Part shown: piece after piece, positions 8,452-17,564 of the stretch
How positions within the stretch are numbered: the first letter of the stretch is position 1
Layout of the letters: each line of letters opens with the position of its first letter
From: Pedobacter antarcticus
GTDB taxonomy: Bacteria > Bacteroidota > Bacteroidia > Sphingobacteriales > Sphingobacteriaceae
Assembly (NCBI RefSeq): GCF_900112985.1
Contig: NZ_FONS01000003.1
Span: 186,001-250,000 of the forward strand
Direction: 5' to 3'
Length of the DNA: 64,000 nt
The notes under the pieces: generated by a model
Seen by the model: the letters and a program-made list of their open reading frames with translations, nothing else
The model's database searches: none
Told to the model about the DNA's origin: nothing
Made by a program: the position numbers and the translations under genes

Positions 8452-9642
8452 ATGCCACATATCTCAGAAAAAGGGTTGCAAATGCCCGCTTCGCCAATCA
8501 GGAAACTTACTCCATTTGCTGATCAGGCAAAAAAAGAAGGAAAAAAAGTTTATCACTTAAATATCGGCCAACCTGACATTGCCACGCCGGAAGGTATGCT
8601 GAATGCCATTAAAAATATAGATTTCAACGTCTGGGCTTATACTGCATCTGAAGGAACCCTTTCTTACCGAACCAAGCTGACGGAATATTATAACAAATTA
8701 GGCTATAATATTACTCCGGATAATATCCTGGTTACAGTTGGTGGTTCTGAAGCAATTACTATTGCCATGCAAACTTGTGTAAATGAAGGTGACGAGATTA
8801 TTATACCTGAACCATTTTACGCTAATTACAATGGCTTCGCCTGTATGAGTAATGTAGTAGTTAAACCTATATTGTCCTACATAGAGAACGGATTTGCATT
8901 ACCTCCGATAGCCGAATTTGAAAAATTAATAACAGCTAAAACCAAAGCGATTATTATCTGTAATCCAAATAATCCAACAGGTTACCTTTATTCGAGAGAA
9001 GAGCTGGAAGCATTAAAGGAACTCTGTCTTAAATATGATTTATTCCTGTTTTCTGATGAAGCCTACCGTGAATTCTGTTATGACGGAAGGGAGTTTATCT
9101 CGCCGATGCATCTGGAAGGGCTGGACGAAAATGTGGTAATTATGGATACAGTATCTAAAAGATACAGTGCCTGTGGTGCAAGATTAGGTTGTTTAATTAC
9201 AAAAAACAAGGCAGTTATACAATCTGGACTAAAATTTGCGCAAGCAAGACTCAGTCCGGGTATGGTTGAACAGATTGCCGGAACCGCAGCCGTAGACACA
9301 CCAGACAGTTACTTCGAAGAAGTTAACAAAGAATATACTTTAAGACGCGATACTTTAGTAAAACGCCTTAACGCTATAGATGGTGTATTTTGCCCGAATC
9401 CAGGTGGAGCATTCTACGTAGTTGCCTCTTTACCGATTGACGACTCTGATAAATTTTGTCAGTGGATTCTTGAAAATTTTGAGTACAAAGGCGCCACTGT
9501 GATGATGGCACCGGCGACAGGCTTCTATTCAAGTCCTGGTTCAGGAAAGAACGAGGTGAGAATGGCCTATGTATTGAATACTGATGATCTGAATAATGCG
9601 ATGGATTGTTTAGAAGAAGCATTGAAACAATATCAAGCATAA
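8452..9642 (+). CDS. Pyridoxal-phosphate-dependent aminotransferase, class I/II
   Basis: The 396-residue protein is a fold-type I aminotransferase of the aspartate/aromatic group. Visible features: the substrate-binding NIGQPDIATPEG near residue 38, the NPNNPTGYLYS cofactor motif near 172, SDEAYREF with the PLP-binding Asp and Tyr, the Schiff-base lysine in DTVSKRYSACGARLG near 243, and the carboxylate-binding Arg in NEVRMAYVL near the end. Aminotransferases of this type often serve aromatic amino acid synthesis in Bacteroidota. Here it lies about 3 kb from the aromatic operon with its own promoter, so that role is only a possibility. Confidence 0.9.
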   Translation: MPHISEKGLQMPASPIRKLTPFADQAKKEGKKVYHLNIGQPDIATPEGMLNAIKNIDFNVWAYTASEGTLSYRTKLTEYYNKLGYNITPDNILVTVGGSEAITIAMQTCVNEGDEIIIPEPFYANYNGFACMSNVVVKPILSYIENGFALPPIAEFEKLITAKTKAIIICNPNNPTGYLYSREELEALKELCLKYDLFLFSDEAYREFCYDGREFISPMHLEGLDENVVIMDTVSKRYSACGARLGCLITKNKAVIQSGLKFAQARLSPGMVEQIAGTAAVDTPDSYFEEVNKEYTLRRDTLVKRLNAIDGVFCPNPGGAFYVVASLPIDDSDKFCQWILENFEYKGATVMMAPATGFYSSPGSGKNEVRMAYVLNTDDLNNAMDCLEEALKQYQA

Positions 9643-9682
9643 TTGAATAAGTATAAAGGGATTTTCCCAAGCCAAATTAAAT

Positions 9683-10126
9683 ATGATGAATAAGAATTCT
9701 TTAATAACTGAAACCGTAGTCTATGCGTCCCCGATTGAATTATGGAAGTTAATTACAGACCGGGATGCCATGAAAATCTGGTACTTCGATATTCCTGACT
9801 TTAGTCTGGTTGAGGGTACTAATTTTACTTTTAAAGGCAAAGGTGAAGGAGAGAAATATCTCCACAAAGGTGTAATTCTGGATGTTGTGCCATTGTACCG
9901 GCTAACATATTCATGGGGATATAAAGAATATCCTGGTGAATCGGAGGTTACATTTCAGCTCAATTCGGTTGGAAAAAACAAAACCCGCGTTACTATCATT
10001 CACAGCGGTATTGAAAGTTTCCCTGATGGTGACCCTAATTTTTCAAGGGAGAGTTTCACTGCAGGCTGGAATTCTATCTTAAACGAATCACTTAAGCCAT
10101 ACGCAGAAGGTACAAAGACAGCTTAA
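9683..10126 (+). CDS. SRPBCC (AHSA1-like) domain protein
   Basis: A small (147-residue) helix-grip protein. The N-terminus ETVVYASPIELWKLITDRDAMKIWYF is the typical start of the polyketide-cyclase/AHSA1 family, followed by a glycine-rich sheet region and a C-terminal helix with GWNSILNESLKPY. Such domains bind hydrophobic ligands or Hsp90-like chaperones; no specific role can be given. It follows the aminotransferase by 40 bases and may be co-transcribed. A terminator follows. Confidence 0.8.
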   Translation: MMNKNSLITETVVYASPIELWKLITDRDAMKIWYFDIPDFSLVEGTNFTFKGKGEGEKYLHKGVILDVVPLYRLTYSWGYKEYPGESEVTFQLNSVGKNKTRVTIIHSGIESFPDGDPNFSRESFTAGWNSILNESLKPYAEGTKTA

Positions 10127-10151
10127 AAAAAACAGGCTAAATAAATAGTAT

Positions 10152-10190
10152 AACCAGGTAGTATCGTAACAGAACTACCTGGTTTTTTTT
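10152..10190 (+). terminator. Intrinsic terminator
   Basis: AACCAGGTAG (10152-10161) pairs with CTACCTGGTT (10175-10184), followed by eight T. It ends the aminotransferase/SRPBCC unit. Confidence 0.85.
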
Positions 10191-10278
10191 GTTTAAACCA
10201 AAAGCCAAGTCGCTGAACAGATAATTATCCTTATACGACAATGCATCTGGTGTGTTAGTCGTATTCACTTTAAATCCT

Positions 10279-10350
10279 CTTCGAACTTCCTCCGTTATTT
10301 CTTCGATTCCGATTGAAGGAACAACGAAGGAAGTCCGAAGGAAGTCCGAA
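10279..10350. repeat. Extragenic inverted and direct repeat cluster
   Basis: CTTCGAACTTCCTCCGTT (10279-10296) is the reverse complement, with two mismatches, of AACGAAGGAAGTCCGAAG (10323-10340). The 11-base unit GGAAGTCCGAA is then repeated in tandem (10329-10339, 10340-10350). The block could fold into a long hairpin and resembles a dispersed extragenic palindrome. It lies within a 433-base gene-free stretch (10127-10559). Confidence 0.6.
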
Positions 10351-10393
10351 CAAAGTGTGTCTGAAATGTTGACAACACCAACACATAACCAGA

Positions 10394-10433
10394 TTAACTT
10401 TAAGTTAACTTCAAGCTAAGATTAATTATCTTA
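10394..10433. promoter_or_regulatory. Two palindromes upstream of the Crp/Fnr gene
   Basis: TTAACTT-T-AAGTTAA (10394-10408) and TAAGAT-N5-ATCTTA (10417-10433) are perfect inverted repeats 130-160 bases before the regulator gene. They could be operators, possibly for autoregulation, but no established site matches them. Confidence 0.3.
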
Positions 10434-10559
10434 TTCAAGAGATAAGAGTGCTTTCAATTCCCCTTTTTATAAAGTAGTCCTTGATTTTTTATCTTAATTT
10501 GTATTGTGGTTATGATCACCTGTTTTCGACCATAGAGAAAAAATTAAAAAATGAGCTGA

Positions 10560-11120
10560 ATGAAGATAGATGAAATTATAGAGCAGATCCATAACATTCC
10601 TGCCAATGCCAAGGCCACATTAAAAGATAATATTTCTGAAATCGCCCATCCTAAAAACCATATTCTGTTAAGAGCTGACAAAATCGAAACCAGTATCTAC
10701 TTTATAAAAAAAGGGATTGTGAGGGCATTCGCGCCACAAAAAGAAATGGATATCACCTTTTGGTTTGGTGAAGAAGGAGAAACAATTCTATCGATGCGGA
10801 GTTACGTGGAACGCAAAAGAAGTTATGAAAATGTCGAGCTTCTGGAAGATTGCGAGCTCTATGAATTGAAGATAGACCGTTTAAATGAGCTCTATAACCG
10901 GGATATAAACATCGCTAACTGGGGAAGAAAACTGGCCGAAAAAGAACTGCTGAAACTAGAAAGCAGATTTGTATCAACAGCGTTATTATCTGCTAAAGAA
11001 CGTTATGATGGACTAATGGCAGACTCACCCAGCCTCATTCAACGTGCTCCACTAAAGTATATAGCTTCCTATCTTGGTATTACACCCGTAAGCTTAAGCC
11101 GGATTCGCAAAGAGAAATAG
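10560..11120 (+). CDS. Crp/Fnr family transcriptional regulator
   Basis: A 186-residue regulator with an N-terminal cyclic-nucleotide-binding-like beta barrel (about residues 15-120; ILLRADKIETSIYFIKKGIVRAF) and a short C-terminal helix-turn-helix (PLKYIASYLGITPVSLSRIRKEK). Many Bacteroidota Crp-like proteins have this reduced DNA-binding end. Residues that contact cAMP in E. coli Crp are not recognisable, so the ligand is unknown. Two palindromes upstream may be its own binding sites. The antiporter gene starts about 100 bases downstream but has its own promoter. Confidence 0.85.
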   Translation: MKIDEIIEQIHNIPANAKATLKDNISEIAHPKNHILLRADKIETSIYFIKKGIVRAFAPQKEMDITFWFGEEGETILSMRSYVERKRSYENVELLEDCELYELKIDRLNELYNRDINIANWGRKLAEKELLKLESRFVSTALLSAKERYDGLMADSPSLIQRAPLKYIASYLGITPVSLSRIRKEK

Positions 11121-11155
11121 TCATCGTCACAAACTACTATTTATCATAGGATAAT

Positions 11156-11184
11156 TTTGCTTTGATTAATTCTTGATATTTTTG
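11156..11184 (+). promoter_or_regulatory. Promoter of the Ca2+/H+ antiporter gene
   Basis: TTTG at 11156-11159, a 17-base spacer and TATTTTTG at 11177-11184; the latter matches TAnnTTTG. The leader to the ATG at 11219 would be about 28 bases. Confidence 0.6.
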
Positions 11185-11218
11185 CGCTGTTTATTAATAG
11201 TTTAAACAGAAATAAATT

Positions 11219-12409
11219 ATGTCAGGTAGTAAAATAAAAAACACCTTATCAATAGCAGAAATCATCCCTGCAAAGACCCGGTTTAAATTAATCGCAATAT
11301 GGTTAATTGTAGGGCTTTTCACGGTGTTTGGCCATTCTTTACTAGGCGAATCTATGTCTTCTACTACGGCAGTAATAGCTTTCCTGATCCTCCTTCTGAC
11401 GATTGTAGGAGCTGCCTTTGGTGTTGTAAAAGAAGCCGATGAGCTAGCTCATAAACTCGGCGAACCGTACGGCACATTAATATTAACACTTTCTATTGTT
11501 TCCATTGAAGTCATTCTGATTTCGGCAGTTATGCTTGGCCCCGGAGAATTCCCGACGATTGGTAAGGATTCTATATTTTCAGTGATGATGATTATTATGA
11601 ACCTGGTTATCGGACTATGTATTCTGTTAGGTGGGCTAAAATATGGAGAACAGGAGTACAATGCACAGGGCGCAATGTCTTACCTCGGGATGATTATCAT
11701 GCTGGGAAGTATCGGGATGATGCTCCCAAATTTCATAGAGGGGGCCGGAAATGGAATTTTCAGCAATACACAGGCCATCGTTCTTTCTTCGTTGATTATT
11801 ATTTTATATGGATTTTTCCTCCTGTTGCAGATGAAGGGATACAGGCATCTCTATATACAGCCCCAAAAAGGAAAGATGGAGATCCCTTTTGCTGAGCGGA
11901 ATAGTGATCTGCTTACGGTTACAGGCCCTGTAGATGATCCTTCCAAAAGTAATAAAAACGAGATCATTATCCGTTCTGCCGTTTTGATCGTAACAATATT
12001 ACCAATTGTTCTGCTCTCGCATAATATGGCTACAGTGGTTGACTACGGAATTAAAGCCGCCAATCTACCACCTTTATTGGGCGGCGTTTTAATTGCAATT
12101 ATCGTATTCACTCCGGAATCCATGACAGCGGTTAAAGCCGCACTTAACAACGAATTTCAGCGTGCCATCAATCTTTGCCACGGAGCTTTTGTTTCCACTG
12201 TTGGGCTAACAGTTCCTTCTGTCCTTATCGTCGGACTGATCACAGGTAAAACAGTATTATTCGGGCTTACAGCTACAGAAATGATCCTGTTTATTATCAC
12301 TTTGTTATTAAGCCTGATGACCTTTCTAGGCAAAAGAACAACGCCAATGGTAGGCATCATGCACCTCGTGCTGTTTCTAGTCTTTATTATGCTGATTTTC
12401 AATCCTTAA
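11219..12409 (+). CDS. chaA: Calcium/proton antiporter (ChaA type)
   Basis: An inner-membrane exchanger of the Ca2+:cation antiporter superfamily with about eleven hydrophobic segments in 396 residues. The two alpha-repeat motifs that form the ion site are visible: GEPYGTLILTLSIVSIEV near residue 80, with its acidic residue, and TPESMTAVKAALNNEFQRAINLCHGA near residue 300, with its Glu. The order and spacing match E. coli ChaA, which exports Ca2+, Na+ or K+ in exchange for protons. Substrate preference cannot be read from sequence. Confidence 0.88.
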   Translation: MSGSKIKNTLSIAEIIPAKTRFKLIAIWLIVGLFTVFGHSLLGESMSSTTAVIAFLILLLTIVGAAFGVVKEADELAHKLGEPYGTLILTLSIVSIEVILISAVMLGPGEFPTIGKDSIFSVMMIIMNLVIGLCILLGGLKYGEQEYNAQGAMSYLGMIIMLGSIGMMLPNFIEGAGNGIFSNTQAIVLSSLIIILYGFFLLLQMKGYRHLYIQPQKGKMEIPFAERNSDLLTVTGPVDDPSKSNKNEIIIRSAVLIVTILPIVLLSHNMATVVDYGIKAANLPPLLGGVLIAIIVFTPESMTAVKAALNNEFQRAINLCHGAFVSTVGLTVPSVLIVGLITGKTVLFGLTATEMILFIITLLLSLMTFLGKRTTPMVGIMHLVLFLVFIMLIFNP

Positions 12410-12571
12410 GGATAAGATCTTAGCCGGATCAGGTTTTTTAGGCAAAAAGAAGCGAAGTGTTTTTTACCTGTTCGTATCATTTCATGTTTTTTAAATGTCT
12501 TTTCTACGTTTAAAAAATAATGCTTACTTTGAGGCCCAACTAACCAAATATCTAAACAGCTGATCTTGCTT

Positions 12572-14539
12572 ATGTCCCCTATCAGGAGTATTATTTACGT
12601 ATTTATATTATCATTCTGCTTTTCCAAATCTTCTGCTCAGGATCTCCATATTTCCAGCCCGGATAAAAAACTGACCGTCAAATTATCCTTAGACCAGGGC
12701 AAACTGTATTATAATGTGCTTCTGCAAGAAAATGAAATGCTGGAAAAGTCCCCTTTAGGGTTGCGCGGCAGTCAGGTAGATTTGTCTTCAAATCTTCGTC
12801 TGATCAGCAGCAATTCAAAACGGATTGATCAGACCTATTCGGAACCAAAAATTAAAATAAGTACCGTTAGGTATCAGGCCAATGAACTGATCTGTAAATT
12901 CGAAAATCCAAATAAACAGCAATTAGAGGTAGTCTTTCGGGTAAGCAATAATGATATTGCTTTCCGCTATCAAGTTCCGCAAACAGGTGAACCTGCCAAT
13001 TTAACTATTGAAGAAGAACTAACCGGATATAAGTTCCCTTTGGCAACCACAACTTTTTTAACTCCACAAGCCTCTCCCATGATTGGCTGGATGAAAACGA
13101 AACCCAGCTATGAAGAAGAATACATACCAGATCAGGCGATGGGCGTTCCTTCGAAATATGGCGTAGGATATACCTTCCCAGCCCTTTTTCATGTTGGCGA
13201 TAAGGGTTGGATTTTACTCTCAGAAACTGGTGTAAATGCACTCTACTGCGGCTCGAAATTGAGCGAAGGAACCAAAGACGGGATGTATAAATTAGCCTTT
13301 CCCGAAACTGGCGAAAACAACGGAATCGGGAGTGCAAACCCCACTATGGCTTTGCCCGGCGCCACGCCATGGCGAACCCTCACTGTAGGGAATAACCTTA
13401 AGCCAATTGTCGAAACAACTATACCTTTTGACGTGGTTGAGCCTCAGTATAAAGCGTCTAAAGAATACTCATTCGGTAGGTCAACCTGGAGCTGGTTATT
13501 GTGGCAGGACGACAGTATTAACCTTGATGACCAAAAGAAGTTTGTCGATCTCTCAGCCAATATGGGCTACGAGTTTGTTTTGGTTGACAACTGGTGGGAT
13601 ACAAAAATAGGCCGTGATAAAATAGAGCAACTGGTAGCGTATGGCAAAGATAAAAATGTGGGCGTATGCCTTTGGTACAATTCAAATGGCTTTTGGAATG
13701 ACGCGCCGCAAGGGCCAAAAAACGGAATGAATACCGCTGTTGCAAGGAAGCGTGAGATGGCCTGGATGCAGCGTATAGGCATAAAAGGTATCAAGGTAGA
13801 TTTTTTCGGCGGCGACAAGCAGGAAACGATGAAGTTGTACGAGGATATTCTATCGGATGCAAACACTTATGGACTCACCGTTATTTTTCATGGTTGTACC
13901 CTGCCGCGTGGCTGGGAAAGGATGTACCCCAATTTTGTGGGAAGTGAAGCTGTACTGGCATCTGAAAACCTAATTTTCACCCAGCAGGCAAATGATGCAG
14001 AGGCATTTAATGCAAGTTTACACCCCTTCATACGTAATGCTGTGGGGTCAATGGACTTTGGTCCTGTCCTGCTGAACAAACGTCATAACCGGGAAAATAA
14101 TGGAGGAACCATCAGGAAGACCAGTGAAACCTTTCAATTGGCAACAGCTGTCTTATTTCAAACCCCTGTGCAGAATTTCGGTATAACGCCTAATAATCTG
14201 AACGATATATCAACTCATGTGATAGATTTCATGAAACAGGTTCCAACAACCTGGGACGAGACGGTATTTGTTGACGGTTATCCGGGAAAATATTGTGTAT
14301 TGGCGAGACGCCATGGAGAAACCTGGTACATCGCAGCCATCAACGCAGAAGAGAAGGAAAAAACAATAACGGTTTCTTTACCTATGTTATCTGATAAAAT
14401 GATTACGCTATACTCGGACAAGAGTGACAAGCAGCCACAAATAAAAAAGGTAAATCTTCAAAAGAACAAGCAAATAACGCTTAAATTACTATCTGGCGGA
14501 GGTGCTGTTATTACCGGAAAACAGATAACAGGTTTATAA
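12572..14539 (+). CDS. Glycoside hydrolase family 97 (secreted alpha-glycosidase)
   Basis: A 655-residue secreted enzyme with a signal peptide ending CFSKSSAQ. It has the three GH97 parts: an N-terminal super-sandwich domain (about 25-280, SPDKKLTVKLSLDQGKLYY), a central TIM barrel (about 300-560) and a C-terminal sheet domain. The barrel contains FVLVDNWWDTKIGR, CLWYNSNGFWN and IKGIKVDFFGGDKQ. The Asp in KVDFF sits where retaining GH97 members carry their nucleophile, so an alpha-galactosidase-like retaining activity is more likely than the inverting SusB type; this is inference. A TTG lies at 12566, but the ATG at 12572 is the better start. The tandem GH43 gene follows after 26 bases. Confidence 0.88.
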   Translation: MSPIRSIIYVFILSFCFSKSSAQDLHISSPDKKLTVKLSLDQGKLYYNVLLQENEMLEKSPLGLRGSQVDLSSNLRLISSNSKRIDQTYSEPKIKISTVRYQANELICKFENPNKQQLEVVFRVSNNDIAFRYQVPQTGEPANLTIEEELTGYKFPLATTTFLTPQASPMIGWMKTKPSYEEEYIPDQAMGVPSKYGVGYTFPALFHVGDKGWILLSETGVNALYCGSKLSEGTKDGMYKLAFPETGENNGIGSANPTMALPGATPWRTLTVGNNLKPIVETTIPFDVVEPQYKASKEYSFGRSTWSWLLWQDDSINLDDQKKFVDLSANMGYEFVLVDNWWDTKIGRDKIEQLVAYGKDKNVGVCLWYNSNGFWNDAPQGPKNGMNTAVARKREMAWMQRIGIKGIKVDFFGGDKQETMKLYEDILSDANTYGLTVIFHGCTLPRGWERMYPNFVGSEAVLASENLIFTQQANDAEAFNASLHPFIRNAVGSMDFGPVLLNKRHNRENNGGTIRKTSETFQLATAVLFQTPVQNFGITPNNLNDISTHVIDFMKQVPTTWDETVFVDGYPGKYCVLARRHGETWYIAAINAEEKEKTITVSLPMLSDKMITLYSDKSDKQPQIKKVNLQKNKQITLKLLSGGGAVITGKQITGL

Positions 14540-14565
14540 ATTTTAATTAAAAACTTCAGTACTTC

Positions 14566-16488
14566 ATGATGAAAAAATTTCTACGTCCGCGGTTGATCCT
14601 TCTTGCCTTTTTAAAAATAGCCTTTATCAGTAACTCATTCAGTCAGGTTTATAAATCCGGGCCGGCCGATAAGGATTTTGCTGGTTATTTGTTCGCCTAC
14701 TTTAAAGGGAATGACGTTAAAGATGAGTCTGTCTGTTTTGCCATCAGTACTGATGGTTACAATTACCGCGCATTAAATAATAATGAGCCAATTATTGATT
14801 CCAAGCTAATCAGCTCTACCGGCGGCGTTCGTGACCCACATATACTTCGCGCAGAGGATGGGAGGTCGTTCTATATGGTACTGACAGATATGACTTCCTC
14901 AAAAGGATGGGATTCTAACCGGGCCCTCATCCTGATGAAATCTAATGATCTGGTGAACTGGAAACATACAGTTATCAATATACAACAACGTTATAAAGGG
15001 CAAGAAGACCTGAAACGTGTTTGGGCACCGCAAACGATATTCGATCCCGCAGCAAAAAAATATATGGTCTACTGGTCTATGCAGCATGGCGCAGGTCCGG
15101 ATATAATCTATTATGCTTACGTAAACAGTGATTTTACGGACTTCGAATCAGAACCCAGAGTACTGTTCAATCCAAAAAACGGCAAATCCTGTATCGATGG
15201 TGACATTATTAACAAAAATGGATTGTTTTATTTGTTTTATAAAACTGAAGGGCACGGAAACGGGATAAAACTGGCACTTACCGATTCCCTGACTTCCGGA
15301 AAATGGATTGAACAAGAAGGATACAAACAGCAGACGAAAGATGCAGTGGAAGGCTCCAGCGTGTTTAAGCTAAACAATTCCGACAAATACATCCTCATGT
15401 ATGATGTGTATGGTAAAGGAAAATATCAGTTTTGTGAAAGCTACGATCTGGATAAATTCAAAGTGATAGATCATGAGGTGAAGATGGATTTTCATCCGCG
15501 GCACGGAACAATTATTCCGGTCTCCCGTCAGGAATTGAAAAACCTGACAAATCGCTGGGGCATACCAATAGACATGGAACTGACGCTTAAAACCAACCCG
15601 GTGCTTGACGGTTTCTATGCTGACCCGGATGTATTATACTCCAATAAAACCAAGAAATACTATATCTATCCAACCAGCGATGGTTTTGACGGCTGGGGAG
15701 GCACTTACTTTAAAACTTTCTCCTCTCCGGATCTGAAGAATTGGACCGATGAAGGCGTGATTCTTGATTTGAAGAAAGATGTGAGCTGGGCAGACCGTAA
15801 CGCCTGGGCACCGACGATTGCAGAAAAAAAGATTAATGGTGTTTATAAATACTACTATTACTTCACAGCTGCTCAAAAGATCGGAGTTGCCGTTTCTGAG
15901 CAGCCAACAGGTCCATTTACAGATTCGGGAAAACCGCTGGTCAGCACTAAACCCAATGGTGTAAAAGAAGGACAGGAAATTGATCCGGCTGTATTTATCG
16001 ACCCCAAAACAGGCAAAAGTTATCTGTATTGGGGAAATGGATATCTTGCCGTAGCCGAACTGAATAAAGATATGATCTCTCTGAAAAAGAATACAACCAA
16101 AGTACTTCAGACTGATGAGACATTCCGAGAAGGATGCTATGTATTTTACCGCAAAGGAACCTATTATTTCCTTTGGTCAGAAGAGGATACCCGCAGTGAG
16201 AATTACCGCGTGCGTTATGGAACCTCCAACTCCGCAACCGGGCCGATAGAGATTCGCGAAAATAATTTAATTCTTCAAAAGGATCCTTCCCAGGGTATTT
16301 ACGGTACAGGGCATAACTCTGTATTGCAAATTCCCGGGAAAGATGAATGGTATATGGTTTACCATAGGTTTAGCTATCCGGATGGCATAAATATGGGTGA
16401 TGCGGCAGGATTCAATCGTGAGGTTTGTATAGATCGCATGTATTTTGATGAAAAAGGAAATATCATACCTGTAAAACCTACGCATTAA
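14566..16488 (+). CDS. Secreted protein with two GH43-like five-bladed propellers
   Basis: The 640-residue protein has a signal peptide (cleavage near NSFSQ) and two tandem beta-propellers of the GH43/GH32-like clan. The second (about 345-638) shows the full catalytic set of GH43: Asp in GFYADPDVLY, Asp in EIDPAVFIDPKTGKSYLYWG and Glu in EGCYVFYRKGTYYFLW. The first (about 30-335) has GVRDPHILR, CIDGDII and VEGSSVFKL, a more diverged but possibly active set. Family members release arabinose, xylose or galactose from plant polysaccharides. With the GH97 gene it makes a two-enzyme set for a mixed side-chain glycan. No SusC/SusD pair is present here. Confidence 0.85.
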   Translation: MMKKFLRPRLILLAFLKIAFISNSFSQVYKSGPADKDFAGYLFAYFKGNDVKDESVCFAISTDGYNYRALNNNEPIIDSKLISSTGGVRDPHILRAEDGRSFYMVLTDMTSSKGWDSNRALILMKSNDLVNWKHTVINIQQRYKGQEDLKRVWAPQTIFDPAAKKYMVYWSMQHGAGPDIIYYAYVNSDFTDFESEPRVLFNPKNGKSCIDGDIINKNGLFYLFYKTEGHGNGIKLALTDSLTSGKWIEQEGYKQQTKDAVEGSSVFKLNNSDKYILMYDVYGKGKYQFCESYDLDKFKVIDHEVKMDFHPRHGTIIPVSRQELKNLTNRWGIPIDMELTLKTNPVLDGFYADPDVLYSNKTKKYYIYPTSDGFDGWGGTYFKTFSSPDLKNWTDEGVILDLKKDVSWADRNAWAPTIAEKKINGVYKYYYYFTAAQKIGVAVSEQPTGPFTDSGKPLVSTKPNGVKEGQEIDPAVFIDPKTGKSYLYWGNGYLAVAELNKDMISLKKNTTKVLQTDETFREGCYVFYRKGTYYFLWSEEDTRSENYRVRYGTSNSATGPIEIRENNLILQKDPSQGIYGTGHNSVLQIPGKDEWYMVYHRFSYPDGINMGDAAGFNREVCIDRMYFDEKGNIIPVKPTH

Positions 16489-16493
16489 ATCAT

Positions 16494-17429
16494 TTATTGT
16501 ACAACGTCGTTTAAGGCTTGAAATATGCTCATCGGGTATTCTGCTATTCTATTGCATAGATATAAGTACCACTCCTTTCCGTAAACAAAATAAAGCTTCG
16601 TCTGATAACCTTCGTCCTTGAGCGAATAGAGCTGGTCATTGCAGATACCAAATAGACTTTCGAACTCATAGTTTTCTTTTGAAGGGTTATGTTTCTGAAT
16701 TAGTAATTTCGCAGCTGACTGTATTTTTTTGTCATGTGTGGCAATCGAACATTTATGATTTTCTGCAAGTAACTGCGCAATATAATCCAGATAGACGTCA
16801 TCAAGTTTTTCACCTCGGGACATAGAAAGTCCATTAGCAGTCTCAAATGCACCCTTTACGATTCTTATTCTTCCTGTCTCTTTTCTAATCTCTGCAAAAT
16901 CATCTTTCGTTCGATATAGATATGCCTGCAGGGTTATAGCGAGATTATCATAATTTTTAATTGCTTTTTTATAGGTTTCGAGAATATCGTCTGTCCTTTC
17001 AGTTCCTTCTGCACTTATAATAATTTCAATGCCTGATTTAGAGGCTTCATTACAAATAGCGTTTAAATTATTTAAGCAGAGTTCTTTTGAAACCGCTAAC
17101 CCTATATGAGATAGATCAAGAGACACGGTAGCATTTAAATGCTGCAATCTTATTTGTTCACAGATATGAATAAACTCTTTAGTAGCATTGTTTGATTCCT
17201 GTTCCGTCCTGGTACTTTCACCCATAAATTCGATAGAGGCTTTCAGGTTATCTAAAGCTTTGACTTTAACAATAGTCTCCTCCAAATTTTCTCCGCCGAT
17301 ATATCTATTGGCCGCCTTCTTGAAAAGCTGGAACAGGACCGGGTTAGCCAATATATACGCTTTCGAATCTTCATTTAATGCTGCAGTTCTTAATGCCTGG
17401 GAACCGATCTGCAATAGGTGTTTATCCAT
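16494..17429 (-). CDS. Proline dehydrogenase family protein
   Basis: A 311-residue flavin-dependent TIM barrel of the monofunctional proline dehydrogenase family, which oxidises proline to pyrroline-5-carboxylate and passes electrons to the quinone pool. The diagnostic C-terminal motif is visible in VYGKEWYLYLCNRIAEYP, where the Arg and Glu bind the substrate carboxylate and amine. Other barrel strands include VSLDLSHIGLA, IEIIISAEGTERTD and RIRIVKGAFE. No P5C dehydrogenase is adjacent. It converges on the GH43 gene with only five bases between them, so no separate terminator is visible. Confidence 0.85.
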   Translation of the reverse strand: MDKHLLQIGSQALRTAALNEDSKAYILANPVLFQLFKKAANRYIGGENLEETIVKVKALDNLKASIEFMGESTRTEQESNNATKEFIHICEQIRLQHLNATVSLDLSHIGLAVSKELCLNNLNAICNEASKSGIEIIISAEGTERTDDILETYKKAIKNYDNLAITLQAYLYRTKDDFAEIRKETGRIRIVKGAFETANGLSMSRGEKLDDVYLDYIAQLLAENHKCSIATHDKKIQSAAKLLIQKHNPSKENYEFESLFGICNDQLYSLKDEGYQTKLYFVYGKEWYLYLCNRIAEYPMSIFQALNDVVQ

Positions 17430-17564
17430 TATGATTTTTATTATTGGTAAATAGCAATGATAGCATTTTACCTTGTATACTCATTTCAACTGAAAGTAAA
17501 ATTATGTTTTTCTAATTCCAGCATATTTTTTATTAATATTGATTACTGTAAGAACAGGCTAAAA

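Noticed and set aside
10329..10350. Start of a CRISPR array (tandem GGAAGTCCGAA)
   Set aside because: Only two copies, without spacers, and no cas genes in the window.
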